Assembly: GCA_932182025.1 (NCBI GenBank)
Contig: CAKNXK010000023.1
Coordinates: 1-64,000 of the forward strand
Reading direction: 5' to 3'
Source: an uncultured Candidatus Melainabacteria bacterium
GTDB taxonomy: Bacteria; Cyanobacteriota; Vampirovibrionia; Gastranaerophilales; Gastranaerophilaceae
DNA: 64,000 nt
Part shown: piece after piece, positions 42,478 through 51,810 of the stretch
How the letters are laid out: each line of letters begins with the position of its first letter
Numbering within the stretch: the stretch's first letter is position 1
Translations under genes and position numbers: made by a program
The notes under the pieces: model-generated
What the model was told of the DNA's origin: nothing
Database searches by the model: none
Seen by the model: the letters and a program-made list of their open reading frames with translations, nothing else

Positions 42478-42534
42478 CGGCAGTTTTCACAAAAACTTTA
42501 ATTCTAATATACAATATTTTACAATTCGTTACAA
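42478..42534 (-). promoter_or_regulatory. Phased WTGTAAM repeat plus AAAGTTTT-GCCG block, site 7
   Basis: Leftward: TTGTAACGAA and TTGTAAAATA (42534-42515), with a third partial TTGTA 10 bp on. After 13 bp comes the 24-bp block TTAAAGTTTTTG...TGCCG (42501-42478). TATAAT follows 6 bp later, then GAGG and the ATG at 42433. This is the best copy of the full layout. Confidence 0.65.
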
Positions 42535-42565
42535 TATATTGGAAAGAATTAGCCTCAGCGGGTCA

Positions 42566-42594
42566 TTGTAATAAGCGTAAATTCTTCTTATAAA
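42566..42594 (+). promoter_or_regulatory. Sigma-70 promoter of the ompH/skp gene
   Basis: TTGTAA (42566-42571), 17-bp spacer, TATAAA (42589-42594). AAGGAGAG and the ATG at 42617 follow. The promoter is divergent from the autotransporter gene. Confidence 0.55.
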
Positions 42595-42616
42595 ATAAAA
42601 AAAAAGGAGAGTGATA

Positions 42617-43048
42617 ATGAAAAAAAGTTTATTATTAATCGCGTTAGCGTTTAGTACAATTGCAGCATTTGCTGATGATAAAATCGCAGTAGTTGATTTA
42701 CAACAGATTGTCTCAAATTCATCTCAAGTCAAAGCTTTAAAACAAGAACACAGTAAAAAAATTAGTGATTTAGATAAAATTCTTGTTAATGCTCGCGGCG
42801 AAATTGCAAACGAAACCGACCAAGCAAAAGTTTTACTTCTTGAAGATAAATATATGAAAGAATTTGCTTCAAAAAAAGAAGCTTTAGAACGTGATTATAA
42901 TAACAGATTATCTGCAATAGAGAAAAATATTAAATCAGAGATAACAAAAAAAGCTCAAAAAGACGGCTACGATTATGTTTTTGCTAAGAGTGTAGTACTA
43001 TTTGGCGGCAAAGATATTACCGGTGAATTGCTTAACAATATTAAGTAG
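42617..43048 (+). CDS. OmpH/Skp family periplasmic chaperone
   Basis: 143 residues from the ATG at 42617; a GTG two codons earlier is rejected because AAGGAGAG fits the ATG. Signal peptide 1-19 (SLLLIALAFSTIAAFA-D), then the Skp pattern: IAVVDLQQIVSNSSQVK, a long coiled coil (KQEHSKKISDLDKIL ... KEALERDYNNRLSAIEKNIK) and a C-terminal strand YDYVFAKSVVLFGGKDIT. Such proteins keep outer-membrane proteins soluble in the periplasm. It is placed next to an autotransporter, a plausible client. The second secreted gene follows after 62 bp. Confidence 0.88.
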   Translation: MKKSLLLIALAFSTIAAFADDKIAVVDLQQIVSNSSQVKALKQEHSKKISDLDKILVNARGEIANETDQAKVLLLEDKYMKEFASKKEALERDYNNRLSAIEKNIKSEITKKAQKDGYDYVFAKSVVLFGGKDITGELLNNIK

Positions 43049-43110
43049 GCAAATATTTTTTTGACGGGTTTTATATTATAATAAATATATAGAGCATTAA
43101 GGAGGCACTT

Positions 43111-43464
43111 ATGTCAAAAAAATATTTTTTAATTGCAGCATTTGTATTATCAATTGGCATTGCTAACGCCGATATGCAAAGTCCTTTCGGCGCAAATCAT
43201 CAAATGAATATGCAAGCAGCTCAAGCGTCTGCTGTTAATGATGCTGAAATGGATATTATGGATGTTATCAAAGAGAAGCCTGTTGTATCTACAGGTTCTC
43301 ATAAATCAACATACTCTTCCGAAAAAGGAAAAATGGATGCAACATCTTTCTACGGTCAAGGCGGAACAAATATTCCTGCCGGTGTAAATGATTCTAAAAC
43401 AATTTATAAAGATGACTTAGGAAGACTTCATTTCTTTGGAAAAGGTAATATAATTAAAGAATAA
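43111..43464 (+). CDS. Small secreted protein of unknown function
   Basis: 117 residues. Signal peptide 1-20 (YFLIAAFVLSIGIANA-D), then a soluble region rich in M, Q, A and S (QSPFGANHQMNMQAAQASA), a segment with SYGQGGTN-like FYGQGG, and an end motif FFGKGNIIKE. AAGGAGG sits 8 nt before the ATG. No family recognised. Probably periplasmic. Follows the Skp-like gene on the same strand and is closed by a terminator. Confidence 0.72.
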   Translation: MSKKYFLIAAFVLSIGIANADMQSPFGANHQMNMQAAQASAVNDAEMDIMDVIKEKPVVSTGSHKSTYSSEKGKMDATSFYGQGGTNIPAGVNDSKTIYKDDLGRLHFFGKGNIIKE

Positions 43465-43492
43465 AAAAAGCGGGTTTAAAACCCGCTTTTTT
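43463..43492. terminator. Bidirectional terminator before ileS
   Basis: Stem GCGGGTT / AACCCGC (43470-43476, 43480-43486) with a TAA loop, A7 before and T6 after. It serves the secreted gene and, on the other strand, ileS. Confidence 0.9.
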
Positions 43493-43495
43493 CTT

Positions 43496-46297
43496 TTATA
43501 TAGCTTCTGCACAATCCTTACAAATTGTTTCGTGTCCGGCAACTTCGCCAAGTTTACGATACTTCCAGCAGCGTTCACATTTTTCACCTTCTGCTTTTGT
43601 TACCCAAACTGTTATTCCGTCTTCAGTGTATTCATTCAACACATCGGCAGGAGCAGCGTCTGCAACATTAGCTTGAGATGTAATAAAGATATCTGCTAAA
43701 TCTTTTGCATGTTCTTTGAGTAACTCTGCATTTTCTGATTTAACAGTTACCGCAACTTCTAACGAACTTCCAACTTTCTTATCAGCTCTAAGAGGTTCGA
43801 TTGCACGAGTTACAACTTCCCTTGTTTTAAGAATTTTAGCAAAATCTTCTTCTAACTGTGGATTATTCCATTCCGGTTTAAATTCAACCCAATCAGCAAG
43901 AAGAATACTTTCTAATCCGCCGCGTTGAACTTCCGGAGTATTTTGCCAGATATCTTCTGCCTGGTGAGGCATTACAGGAGTTAGTACTCTTACAAGTGCT
44001 TGCAAGTTTTCATATAAAACTGTCTGACAAGCACGTCTTGAAAGTGATTTTTTACCCGCTGTATATAATCTGTCTTTTACAATGTCAAGATAGAATGAGC
44101 TTAAATCATTCGCTGCAAAGTTTTGAAGAGCTTGGAAGTATTTGTAGAACTCATAGTTTTCAAATGCTTCTGTAATTTCAGCAATAACTTTGTTTAACTT
44201 ATGTAATGCAAATCTGTCAATCGGTTTCAATTCTTCATATTTAACATAATCTACCGCAGGATTAAAATCGTAAATATTACCAAGCAAGAATCTTGCAGTG
44301 TTACGGGTTTTCTTAAAGATTTCAGCAAGCTGTTTTATAATATTATCCCCGATTTTAGTATCGTTTCTATAGTCAACTGATGCAGCCCAAAGTCTTAAGA
44401 TATCAGCACCATAGTTTTTAATAATATCATCAGGTCTAATATAATTACCCAAAGATTTAGACATTTTTCTGCCATCTTCGCCGAATACAAAACCGTGAGT
44501 TAAAACAGTCTTATAAGGTGCTTTACCTTGAGTCGCAATTGAAGTTAACAATGATGATTGGAACCAGCCTCTGTGTTGGTCTGAACCTTCAAGATACATA
44601 TCAACAGGCGTGTGACCAAGTTCTTCAGAGCGTTTTTCAACAACAGCTTTCCAGGTTACACCTGAGTCAAACCAAACATCCATAATATCATTTTCTTTTT
44701 TGAAGCAATGTGTTTTGCCGCATTTAGGACATTTGAATCCTTCAGGTAGAAGTTCATCAACTGTATGTTTTACCCAGGCATCAGAAGATTCATTTTCAAA
44801 AATCTTAGCAACATTTTCAATAGTTTCATCCGTTACAATAGCTTCTCCGCATTCTTCACAATAGAATACAGGAATAGGAACACCCCACGCTCTTTGACGT
44901 GAAATACACCAGTCTGTACGGCCTGCAACCATATTTGAAATACGAGCTTCACCGCTTGCAGGTATCCATTTAACCCCTTTAATTGCTTCAAGAGTTTGTT
45001 CACGGAATTTATCCACCTTTACAAACCATTGTGGAGTTGCTCTATAAATTACAGGATTTTTACATCTCCAGCAATGCGGATAAGAGTGGTTAATATCTGC
45101 AGCAGCAAGAAGAGCGCCGCAATTTTTAAGTTTTTCTATAACAATAGAGTTTCCTTTATAATAAGGAATACCTTCTAAGTCTTTATCACCTACTATTTCT
45201 GTCCAAACACCTTTGCTGTCAAGAGGTGAGAACACTTCAATATTATATCTGCATCCAACCTCATAGTCTTCAAGACCGTGACCGGGAGCAGTGTGAACAG
45301 AACCTGTACCAGCTTCCAATGTAACGTGTTCACCTAAAATAATTGGTGATTTTCTATTATATAGAGGGTGTTGAGTATTTAAAAGTTCTAAATCAGAACC
45401 TGTAACAGAACCAATAACTTTGATATCAGATTCTTCCCAACCTACACCTTCAAGGAATGCTCCCAACAAACCTTGAGCAATTACATAAACATCTTCGCCT
45501 TTTTCGAAGAATGTGTATTCAAATTTAGGGTGCATACTGATTGCCATGTTTGAAGGAATTGTCCAAGGAGTTGTTGTCCAGATTACAGCATAGACATTTT
45601 TGTTAGGAAGGTCAATCAACTGACCAATCTTATTTACTCCCTCGTCATCAAACTTAAATCTTACATAAATTGAGGTTGAAGTATGATCTGCGTATTCAAC
45701 TTCTGCTTCAGCAAGTGCTGTTTCACAAGAAGCACACCAGTAAACAGGTTTAAGACCCTTTTCAACATAGCCTTTTTTATACATTTCACCAAACACACGA
45801 ACCTGTTCAGCTTCGAAATCAGGATTAATTGTTAAATAAGGGTTTTCCCAATTACCCCAAACACCAAGGCGTTTAAATTCGCTTTCTTGACCTTTAAGGT
45901 TCTTATGAGCAAATTCTCTGCATTTTGCACGGAGTTCAGCAGGAGTAAGTGCCTCGCGTCCGCCTTTAATATTTTTTACAACAGCGTTTTCAATAGGAAG
46001 TCCGTGTCCGTCATAACCTGGAACATAAGGAGCATAATATCCGCGCATAGACTTATAGCGGATTAGAATATCTTTAAGAATTTTGTTTAAAGCTGTACCC
46101 ACGTGAATTTTTTCAGAACTCAAATATGGAGGTCCGTCGTGTAAAATGAAACTTTTGCTCTTATCCCTCTGTGCAAGATTTTTTTCATATACATTTACAC
46201 CCTCCCAGAATTTTTGGGTTTCAGGTTCTTTTTTTGTTGCATTAGCTCTCATTTCAAGAGTTGTCTGCGGTAAGTTTAAAGTCTCTTTATATTCCAT
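43496..46297 (-). CDS. ileS: Isoleucyl-tRNA synthetase
   Basis: Charges tRNA-Ile. 933 residues, normal length for a class I enzyme with C-terminal zinc domain. The HIGH-type motif is HVGT (SSEKIHVGTALNK), the editing domain includes the GHGLEDYEVG and TTPWTIPSN region, and KMSKSLGNY is the second catalytic motif. The end carries a zinc finger (CERCWKYRK ... CKDC). The start overlaps the stop of the upstream symporter gene by one base (TAATG), so they are coupled. Confidence 0.97.
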   Translation of the reverse strand: MEYKETLNLPQTTLEMRANATKKEPETQKFWEGVNVYEKNLAQRDKSKSFILHDGPPYLSSEKIHVGTALNKILKDILIRYKSMRGYYAPYVPGYDGHGLPIENAVVKNIKGGREALTPAELRAKCREFAHKNLKGQESEFKRLGVWGNWENPYLTINPDFEAEQVRVFGEMYKKGYVEKGLKPVYWCASCETALAEAEVEYADHTSTSIYVRFKFDDEGVNKIGQLIDLPNKNVYAVIWTTTPWTIPSNMAISMHPKFEYTFFEKGEDVYVIAQGLLGAFLEGVGWEESDIKVIGSVTGSDLELLNTQHPLYNRKSPIILGEHVTLEAGTGSVHTAPGHGLEDYEVGCRYNIEVFSPLDSKGVWTEIVGDKDLEGIPYYKGNSIVIEKLKNCGALLAAADINHSYPHCWRCKNPVIYRATPQWFVKVDKFREQTLEAIKGVKWIPASGEARISNMVAGRTDWCISRQRAWGVPIPVFYCEECGEAIVTDETIENVAKIFENESSDAWVKHTVDELLPEGFKCPKCGKTHCFKKENDIMDVWFDSGVTWKAVVEKRSEELGHTPVDMYLEGSDQHRGWFQSSLLTSIATQGKAPYKTVLTHGFVFGEDGRKMSKSLGNYIRPDDIIKNYGADILRLWAASVDYRNDTKIGDNIIKQLAEIFKKTRNTARFLLGNIYDFNPAVDYVKYEELKPIDRFALHKLNKVIAEITEAFENYEFYKYFQALQNFAANDLSSFYLDIVKDRLYTAGKKSLSRRACQTVLYENLQALVRVLTPVMPHQAEDIWQNTPEVQRGGLESILLADWVEFKPEWNNPQLEEDFAKILKTREVVTRAIEPLRADKKVGSSLEVAVTVKSENAELLKEHAKDLADIFITSQANVADAAPADVLNEYTEDGITVWVTKAEGEKCERCWKYRKLGEVAGHETICKDCAEAI

Positions 46298-47616
46298 TAT
46301 TTACAACCTCCAAAATCTTGTTCAAAACTTACATTTCCGTTAGTCTTACCTAAAGTATTTATCTTAATATTTTTTCTTTTCAAAAATTCGTTCATTTTAT
46401 TATAGTCAAAACAGTTTTCCCATCTTGCAATAACAACTGTTGCAACACAGTTTCCGATTAAATTAACTGTTGTTCTTCCCATATCTAAAATTTGGTCAAT
46501 GCCTAAAAGAATTGCAACACCTAAAATCGGATAATTGAAACTTGTAAGAGTTCCTGCAAGAACAATTAAAGATGCTCTAGGCACACCTGCAACCCCCTTT
46601 GAAGTAAGCATCAATGCAAACATTATGACAAGCTGCTGGTCTAAAGTCAAATGAATTCCAACCAACTGAGTTGAAAATAAAACTGCCATTGCAAGATACA
46701 AAGTTGAACCGTCAAGATTAAATGTATATCCGGTTGGCATTACAAAACCTACAATAGATTTTGGCACACCAAACTTTTCCATAATGGCCATTGCTTTTGG
46801 AAGAGCCGCTTCTGAACTTGCAGTAGTGAAAGTTAAAAGAGCAGGTTCCTGAATTGCTTTAATCAAACCTCTGAAAGAGATTTTAACTATTTTACAAGCA
46901 GCAAGCAACACAATAATTACAAAAACAGCAAGAGCTACATATAACGAAACAATTATTTTTCCATAATTGAATAAAATATCAATACCGTTAGAACCTACTG
47001 TATAAGCAATTGCACCAAAAATCCCCATTGGAGCAAAAAGCATAACATATTCTGTAAACTTAAACATAACAGATGAAACAGAGTTCAATATATCAAGCAC
47101 AGGCTGAGCTTTTTTTCCAATTGCGCAAATCGCAAGAGCAAAAAATATTGAAAAAACAACTATTTGCAACAGATTCCCATCAGCCATTGACTGAACTATG
47201 CTTGTAGGAAACAAGTCTAAAAGCATTTCACCAAAAGAATTATGTGAAGTTGCAGACGCCATATTATTTGCAATGGCATTTAAGCGGATTTGCTGTGATG
47301 CAACATCAACCATTCCTTCACCCGGCTTAAACAAATTAGCAAATCCTAAGCCGATAATAAGAGCAAAGGTAGTTACGATTTCAAAATAAGCAACTGTTTT
47401 TATACCTAAACGTCCAAGACTCTTTCCATCACCGTGTCCTGCAATTCCTACAACAAGAGTTGCAAACAAAAGCGGCGCAATAATCATTTTAACCATTCTC
47501 AAAAAGATTTCGGCAAGCACATGTGTTCTAACAGCAAACTCCGGAAAAGCCCAGCCTGCAATAATTCCAAGAACCAGTGATAAAAAAATAGCTATTGTTA
47601 AGCGCGAGTGTTTCAA
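46297..47616 (-). CDS. Dicarboxylate/amino acid:cation symporter (DAACS/SDF family)
   Basis: 439-residue inner-membrane transporter of the GltP/DctA type with about eight helices and two re-entrant hairpins. The signature SSEAALPKAMAIMEKFGVP contains the first serine-rich hairpin. NLDGSTLYLA and GVAGVPRASLIVLAGTL follow. It imports glutamate, aspartate or C4-dicarboxylates with sodium or protons; which one cannot be read. The start is TTG, with AAAAAGG about 9 nt upstream. It runs into ileS on the same strand. Confidence 0.9.
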   Translation of the reverse strand: MKHSRLTIAIFLSLVLGIIAGWAFPEFAVRTHVLAEIFLRMVKMIIAPLLFATLVVGIAGHGDGKSLGRLGIKTVAYFEIVTTFALIIGLGFANLFKPGEGMVDVASQQIRLNAIANNMASATSHNSFGEMLLDLFPTSIVQSMADGNLLQIVVFSIFFALAICAIGKKAQPVLDILNSVSSVMFKFTEYVMLFAPMGIFGAIAYTVGSNGIDILFNYGKIIVSLYVALAVFVIIVLLAACKIVKISFRGLIKAIQEPALLTFTTASSEAALPKAMAIMEKFGVPKSIVGFVMPTGYTFNLDGSTLYLAMAVLFSTQLVGIHLTLDQQLVIMFALMLTSKGVAGVPRASLIVLAGTLTSFNYPILGVAILLGIDQILDMGRTTVNLIGNCVATVVIARWENCFDYNKMNEFLKRKNIKINTLGKTNGNVSFEQDFGGCK

Positions 47617-47676
47617 TTTGGTATACCTTTTTCCTCTTCAAGAGTAAATTGTAGCATAAACATACAAATTTTGCAC

Positions 47677-47708
47677 AAAAAAAAGAGGTACAAGTACCTC
47701 TTTTTTTT
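47677..47708 (-). terminator. Terminator after secF
   Basis: 14-bp stem AAAAAAAAGAGGTA / TACCTCTTTTTTTT (47677-47690, 47695-47708) with a CAAG loop. On the minus strand the A-run gives a T8 tract. Between secF and the symporter gene. Confidence 0.9.
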
Positions 47709-47713
47709 AATTT

Positions 47714-48658
47714 CTAAGCTCTTACAGGAGTCTTTTTATCTTCCCAAATCTCAATTAATGATGAACAGAAGAAAATACTTGAATAAGTACCGATTGCAAT
47801 ACCTAACATCATTGCAAGCACAAAGTCCTTCGTTGTAACTCCGCCAAAGAAATATAAAGCAGCCAATGTAATCAAAGTTGTTATAGAAGTATTAATACTT
47901 CTTGCCAAAGTTTGGTTAATACTTTGATTCATTATTTCACCAAATGTCATTTTCTTAGAATAGTATTTCAGATTTTCTCTTACACGGTCAAATACAACAA
48001 TTGTATCGTGAACTGAAAAACCAATTACGGTAAGCAACGCTGTTACAAACAAAGCATCGACCTGAACACCATAATATAGTCCTAAAATCGAGAATATACC
48101 TAATACAAAAAGTGTATCGTGCACCAATCCCAAAATTGCCGCCAACGCATAATCAAATTGAAATCTAAAAGTTAAGTAAGCAACAATTCCCAACAACGCA
48201 AGTGATAGTGCTATTAAAGAATTTTTAAACAACTCTTGACCCAAAGTCGGACCAACAGAAGCTACTTGAACCAATTGAGGTGTTTCAAACTCACTATCAA
48301 CGACATTTGTAACTTTTTCCTGATCATCAGAACCTTCTTCAATAAACTTTGTTCTTATTGAAAGAATAGCTTTTAAATCACTATCTTCTGATGAATTAAC
48401 ATTAATAATCTGTAAAGATGGATTATCGATTCCCGCTTTTTCTAAACCTTCACGTATTGCTGAAAGTTTTGAATTAGAAATCTCTTCTTTCACTCCATAT
48501 TGAAGAGTTGTGCCACCGGTATAATCAATACCGACCCTAACCGGCGTATGCGTATCATAAGTTATCATTGAATAAATCATTGCAGCAATTCCAGGAATAA
48601 GAAGAATAGCAGACAATGCTAAAAATATAAATTTGTTTTTTACTATATCTAATTTCAT
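47714..48658 (-). CDS. secF: Protein translocase subunit SecF
   Basis: 314 residues from the ATG at 48658 (AAAGAGG upstream); a longer frame from 48742 would run into secD and is rejected. It has six membrane helices, a periplasmic domain after the first, GIDYTGGTTLQ early and TVIGFSVHDTIVVFDRVREN later. It works with SecD to use the proton gradient for late steps of protein export. The gene lies 13 bp downstream of secD and is followed by a terminator. Confidence 0.95.
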   Translation of the reverse strand: MKLDIVKNKFIFLALSAILLIPGIAAMIYSMITYDTHTPVRVGIDYTGGTTLQYGVKEEISNSKLSAIREGLEKAGIDNPSLQIINVNSSEDSDLKAILSIRTKFIEEGSDDQEKVTNVVDSEFETPQLVQVASVGPTLGQELFKNSLIALSLALLGIVAYLTFRFQFDYALAAILGLVHDTLFVLGIFSILGLYYGVQVDALFVTALLTVIGFSVHDTIVVFDRVRENLKYYSKKMTFGEIMNQSINQTLARSINTSITTLITLAALYFFGGVTTKDFVLAMMLGIAIGTYSSIFFCSSLIEIWEDKKTPVRA

Positions 48659-48671
48659 ATTTACCTCTTTC

Positions 48672-49973
48672 CTAGTCCAAGATTCCGAATTTCGCTTTTT
48701 CACGTTTTGTTTCAACAGCCTTGAAACCTTCTCCGATTTCATCAGCTCTTAAACCAAACCACTCAGGATGTTTCAAAGAACCTGTTCCAAATACTAAATG
48801 CATAAAGTTTTTAGTAATTGTAATAGCAGAGAACATTGAAACAATTACCCCGATTGCAAGAGTTAATGCAAATCCCTTAACAATACTTGTTCCTAATGAA
48901 TAAAGAATTACACAGGTAATAATTGTTGTCATATTTGAGTCAAAAATACTTGTGAAAGCTCTGTCAAAACCTGAATTAATCGCTGTAAATAAAGTTCTGC
49001 CTGCCTTTAATTCTTCTTTTGTTCTTTCAAAAATCAAGATATTAGCATCTACTGCCATACCAACTGAAAGAATGAAACCTGCAATACCTGCAAGCGTAAG
49101 TGTTACAGGAATAGCTTTAAATAAAGCAAAAAGAATTAAGCCATAGATGATTAACGCAACATCTGCAATAATACCCGGCGCTCTATAATAAGCTATCATA
49201 AATAACATTACAAAGCCCAAACCAATTGCACCTGCAATTTTTGATTTTGCAATACTATCAGCACCAAGAGTCGGTCCTACGGTATTTTCTTCAATAATCT
49301 TAGCCGGCACAGGCAAAGCACCTGCATTTAGTAAGTCAACCATCTTTTTAGCTTCATCATAGCTAAAACCGCTGTCGCCGCCTGTTATCTGAGCACTGCC
49401 GCCTGTAATAGGTTCATTAACCCTAGGTGCAGACTGAAGCTCACCATTGAAGAAGATTGCCATTGGTTTTCCAACCAATTCTTTTGTTAAATCCGCAAAC
49501 TTCTTAGCACCTTCGCCATTGAATTCCAATCCTACAACCCATTGTCCGTTTTGAGAATTAGTTGTTAAAGTTGCTTTTGATAAATCTTTACCTGTCAAAC
49601 CTGTTGATTCCCATACCTCAACATCAGACATCATAACAGGTCTTTTGAATTCCAATTCGGCAGTTTCGCCTAAATAAGCCTTTGCCTGCTCAAGATCAGA
49701 AACATCAGGAATTTCTACCACAAGTCTTTTTTCACCTGATCTTTGTACTACAGTTTCTGATACACCAAGTTTGTTTACACGATTTTCAATCGCAAACTGC
49801 AAACTTGACATCATATCAGGTGTAACAATTCCATTCGTAGGAGCAGCTTCAAGTACCAATCTTGAACCTCCTACCAAATCAAGACCCAGTTTTGTCGGCT
49901 TAACACAAATTGTTACGATAGACGCGATAACAATTAGCACAATCGCCCAAAACATTATCAATTTGTTTTTCAT
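48672..49973 (-). CDS. secD: Protein translocase subunit SecD
   Basis: 433 residues. First helix, then GLDLVGGSRLVLEA, the periplasmic P1 region (AIENRVNKLGVSETVVQRSGEKRLVVEIPDV) and five more helices with the D5-type motif SVGMAVDANILIFERTKEEL. It is the partner of SecF, 13 bp downstream. AAAGGAG stands upstream of the ATG. It is compact for SecD (E. coli 615), as in many cyanobacteria-like forms. The upstream dapA gene is 60 bp away on the same strand. Confidence 0.95.
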   Translation of the reverse strand: MKNKLIMFWAIVLIVIASIVTICVKPTKLGLDLVGGSRLVLEAAPTNGIVTPDMMSSLQFAIENRVNKLGVSETVVQRSGEKRLVVEIPDVSDLEQAKAYLGETAELEFKRPVMMSDVEVWESTGLTGKDLSKATLTTNSQNGQWVVGLEFNGEGAKKFADLTKELVGKPMAIFFNGELQSAPRVNEPITGGSAQITGGDSGFSYDEAKKMVDLLNAGALPVPAKIIEENTVGPTLGADSIAKSKIAGAIGLGFVMLFMIAYYRAPGIIADVALIIYGLILFALFKAIPVTLTLAGIAGFILSVGMAVDANILIFERTKEELKAGRTLFTAINSGFDRAFTSIFDSNMTTIITCVILYSLGTSIVKGFALTLAIGVIVSMFSAITITKNFMHLVFGTGSLKHPEWFGLRADEIGEGFKAVETKREKAKFGILD

Positions 49974-50033
49974 CTATATACTCCTTTTATAAAATTATAT
50001 TTGAAATATTAATTATTATTCTTAGACACTTTA

Positions 50034-50912
50034 CTAAATAGAATCCAGCGTAAAGAATAATTCTGTTTTTTCAGTCTTAGTCAACTCGACTAACGGACGA
50101 CGAACATAGTCATCAATAACTCCTCTATATGCTAAAGCCGCTTTGACAGGAACAGGATTTGGCGCCATAAACAACTTTTTGAATATAGGATACAACTTCA
50201 TGTGCATATTTTTAGCCGTCATTGCATCGCCTGTCTTAAAGTTTCTAATCATAGACTTAATTTCTTTACCAAAAAGATGAGATGCAACTGAAATTACACC
50301 ATGAGCACCTAATGAAAGCATAGGCAATGTTAAACTATCATCACCTGAATAAAGTGCAAAGTCACCAGGACAAGAAGATTTTAACTCAGTAACCGCATCC
50401 ATATCACCAAAACTTTGTTTTACAGCAACTACATTTTCATATTTTCTGGCTAAAGTTTTAACAGTTTCAACTGTCATATTAATACCTGTTCTTGAAGGAA
50501 TATTATAAAGAATTACAGGCAAATCAACCGCTTCTGCTACAGCTGAAAAATGTTCAATCAATCCGCTTTGAGAAGGTTTATTATAATAAGGAACAACAGA
50601 TAAAATAGCATCCGCGCCTTCTTTTTGCGCAGCTTTTGCAACCTTTACGGCTGTTTCTGTAGAATTAGAACCTGCTCCCATAATTACTTTTGCTTGATTT
50701 CTTACAGCCCTTTTTGCACTTGCAAGAATTTCAATTTCTTCTTCAAAAGTCAAGGTAGGAGATTCCCCTGTAGTACCAGTTACAAGCACAGCATCCGAGC
50801 CGGTGTTTATAAGTTGATGAGCTAAGACTTCTACTTTCTCATAATCAACTTCTCTTTTTTCGTTAAATGGCGTAACCATTGCGGTTATAACTTCACCAGC
50901 ATCATATCTCAT
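50034..50912 (-). CDS. dapA: 4-hydroxy-tetrahydrodipicolinate synthase
   Basis: First committed step of lysine and diaminopimelate synthesis: condenses aspartate semialdehyde with pyruvate. 292 residues. GTTGE at 46-50, Y136 in LYNIPSRTG with R141, and the Schiff-base lysine K165 (VAVKQSFGD). The protein is a standard TIM barrel. GGAGGGG precedes the ATG. It follows panC and a membrane-protein gene in the leftward block. Confidence 0.96.
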   Translation of the reverse strand: MRYDAGEVITAMVTPFNEKREVDYEKVEVLAHQLINTGSDAVLVTGTTGESPTLTFEEEIEILASAKRAVRNQAKVIMGAGSNSTETAVKVAKAAQKEGADAILSVVPYYNKPSQSGLIEHFSAVAEAVDLPVILYNIPSRTGINMTVETVKTLARKYENVVAVKQSFGDMDAVTELKSSCPGDFALYSGDDSLTLPMLSLGAHGVISVASHLFGKEIKSMIRNFKTGDAMTAKNMHMKLYPIFKKLFMAPNPVPVKAALAYRGVIDDYVRRPLVELTKTEKTELFFTLDSI

Positions 50913-50957
50913 ATTATATCCCCTCCGTTGTCTGTTTCTATATTACTTCAAACATAA

Positions 50958-51809
50958 TTAAATTACGATAAACTCATGTGCCTCAACGGTATCATTACCT
51001 TTTTGAAACATTCCTAATTGAGATGTTCCGTATTTATGCGACTTATTAAATTTATATCTGAATGCGGTATCTGACATCATACTAATCTTATTTTCAAATT
51101 TTAAATCAATAAGCGATTTAAGCTGTTCCTTTTCTGCAACAGGATTTCCTGCACAAACCTGAACACAAATAATATAATCTAACGGTGCTTTTGAACTTAG
51201 TAATTTAAAGAAAACATCTAAAACATTATCTATAGAATTAAAGTCACTAAACGAATATAAATATCCTCCCTCATATTGAGTTGGAGTAATACATAATTTC
51301 TCCATCAAAAATTTATTCATAAGCTTATTCTGTTCTTCAAGATTTACATTGCACTCCAAATGAGCAAATTTCTTTTTCACAGAAGTTGAAACAAATATTC
51401 TATATTTTTTTATTGCAGTCTGCTCGTTAGCTTGTTCCTGCTGCAAAGATTCATTGAATTTTTTCTCTTCCATTCTCTTTACAACTTTACTACCTTCGTT
51501 ATATGCTTCTTCAAGAGCTTCTGCTCCAATATGAAGAAAATGAACTAAATAGTATAGTGCTATCATTATAACTAAAGCCCACATATATTTATATTCAAAA
51601 ACAGCATCAAAAAGTTTTAATGAGCTGCTTGAAATCATATTACCTATACCAATAAAACAATCTAATAAAGGAGAAATAAATCCCATCCAACCCCAATCAA
51701 AATTAGCCAGATTTTTTGTCCAATATAAAAGCAGCATAAGCATACAAAAAACTAATACGATTTTAAAAAACTGTAATAAACTTTTTAGAAAATCAAAAAT
51801 ATTTGACAT
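50958..51809 (-). CDS. Membrane protein of unknown function
   Basis: 283 residues, not recognised. Two N-terminal membrane helices (about 12-30 and 72-92: FFKIVLVFCMLMLLLYW; MWALVIMIALYYLVHFL), then a charged helical linker (EEAYNEGSKVVKRMEEKKFNE). The C-terminal domain of about 150 residues is soluble and contains YRIFVSTSVKKKFAHLECNVN and LDYIICVQVCAGNPVAEKE. AGGAG precedes the ATG. It starts one base after panC, within the panBC-dapA block. A metabolic link is possible but not shown. Confidence 0.68.
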   Translation of the reverse strand: MSNIFDFLKSLLQFFKIVLVFCMLMLLLYWTKNLANFDWGWMGFISPLLDCFIGIGNMISSSSLKLFDAVFEYKYMWALVIMIALYYLVHFLHIGAEALEEAYNEGSKVVKRMEEKKFNESLQQEQANEQTAIKKYRIFVSTSVKKKFAHLECNVNLEEQNKLMNKFLMEKLCITPTQYEGGYLYSFSDFNSIDNVLDVFFKLLSSKAPLDYIICVQVCAGNPVAEKEQLKSLIDLKFENKISMMSDTAFRYKFNKSHKYGTSQLGMFQKGNDTVEAHEFIVI

Positions 51810-51810
51810 T

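Noticed and set aside
43061..43082. Sigma-70 promoter TTGACG-TATAAT before the 117-residue secreted gene
   Set aside because: The spacer is only 10 bp, too short for a functional -35/-10 pair; only the -10 may be real.
48659..48742. 84-nt N-terminal extension of secF into secD
   Set aside because: AAAGAGG and the conserved first membrane helix favour the ATG at 48658.
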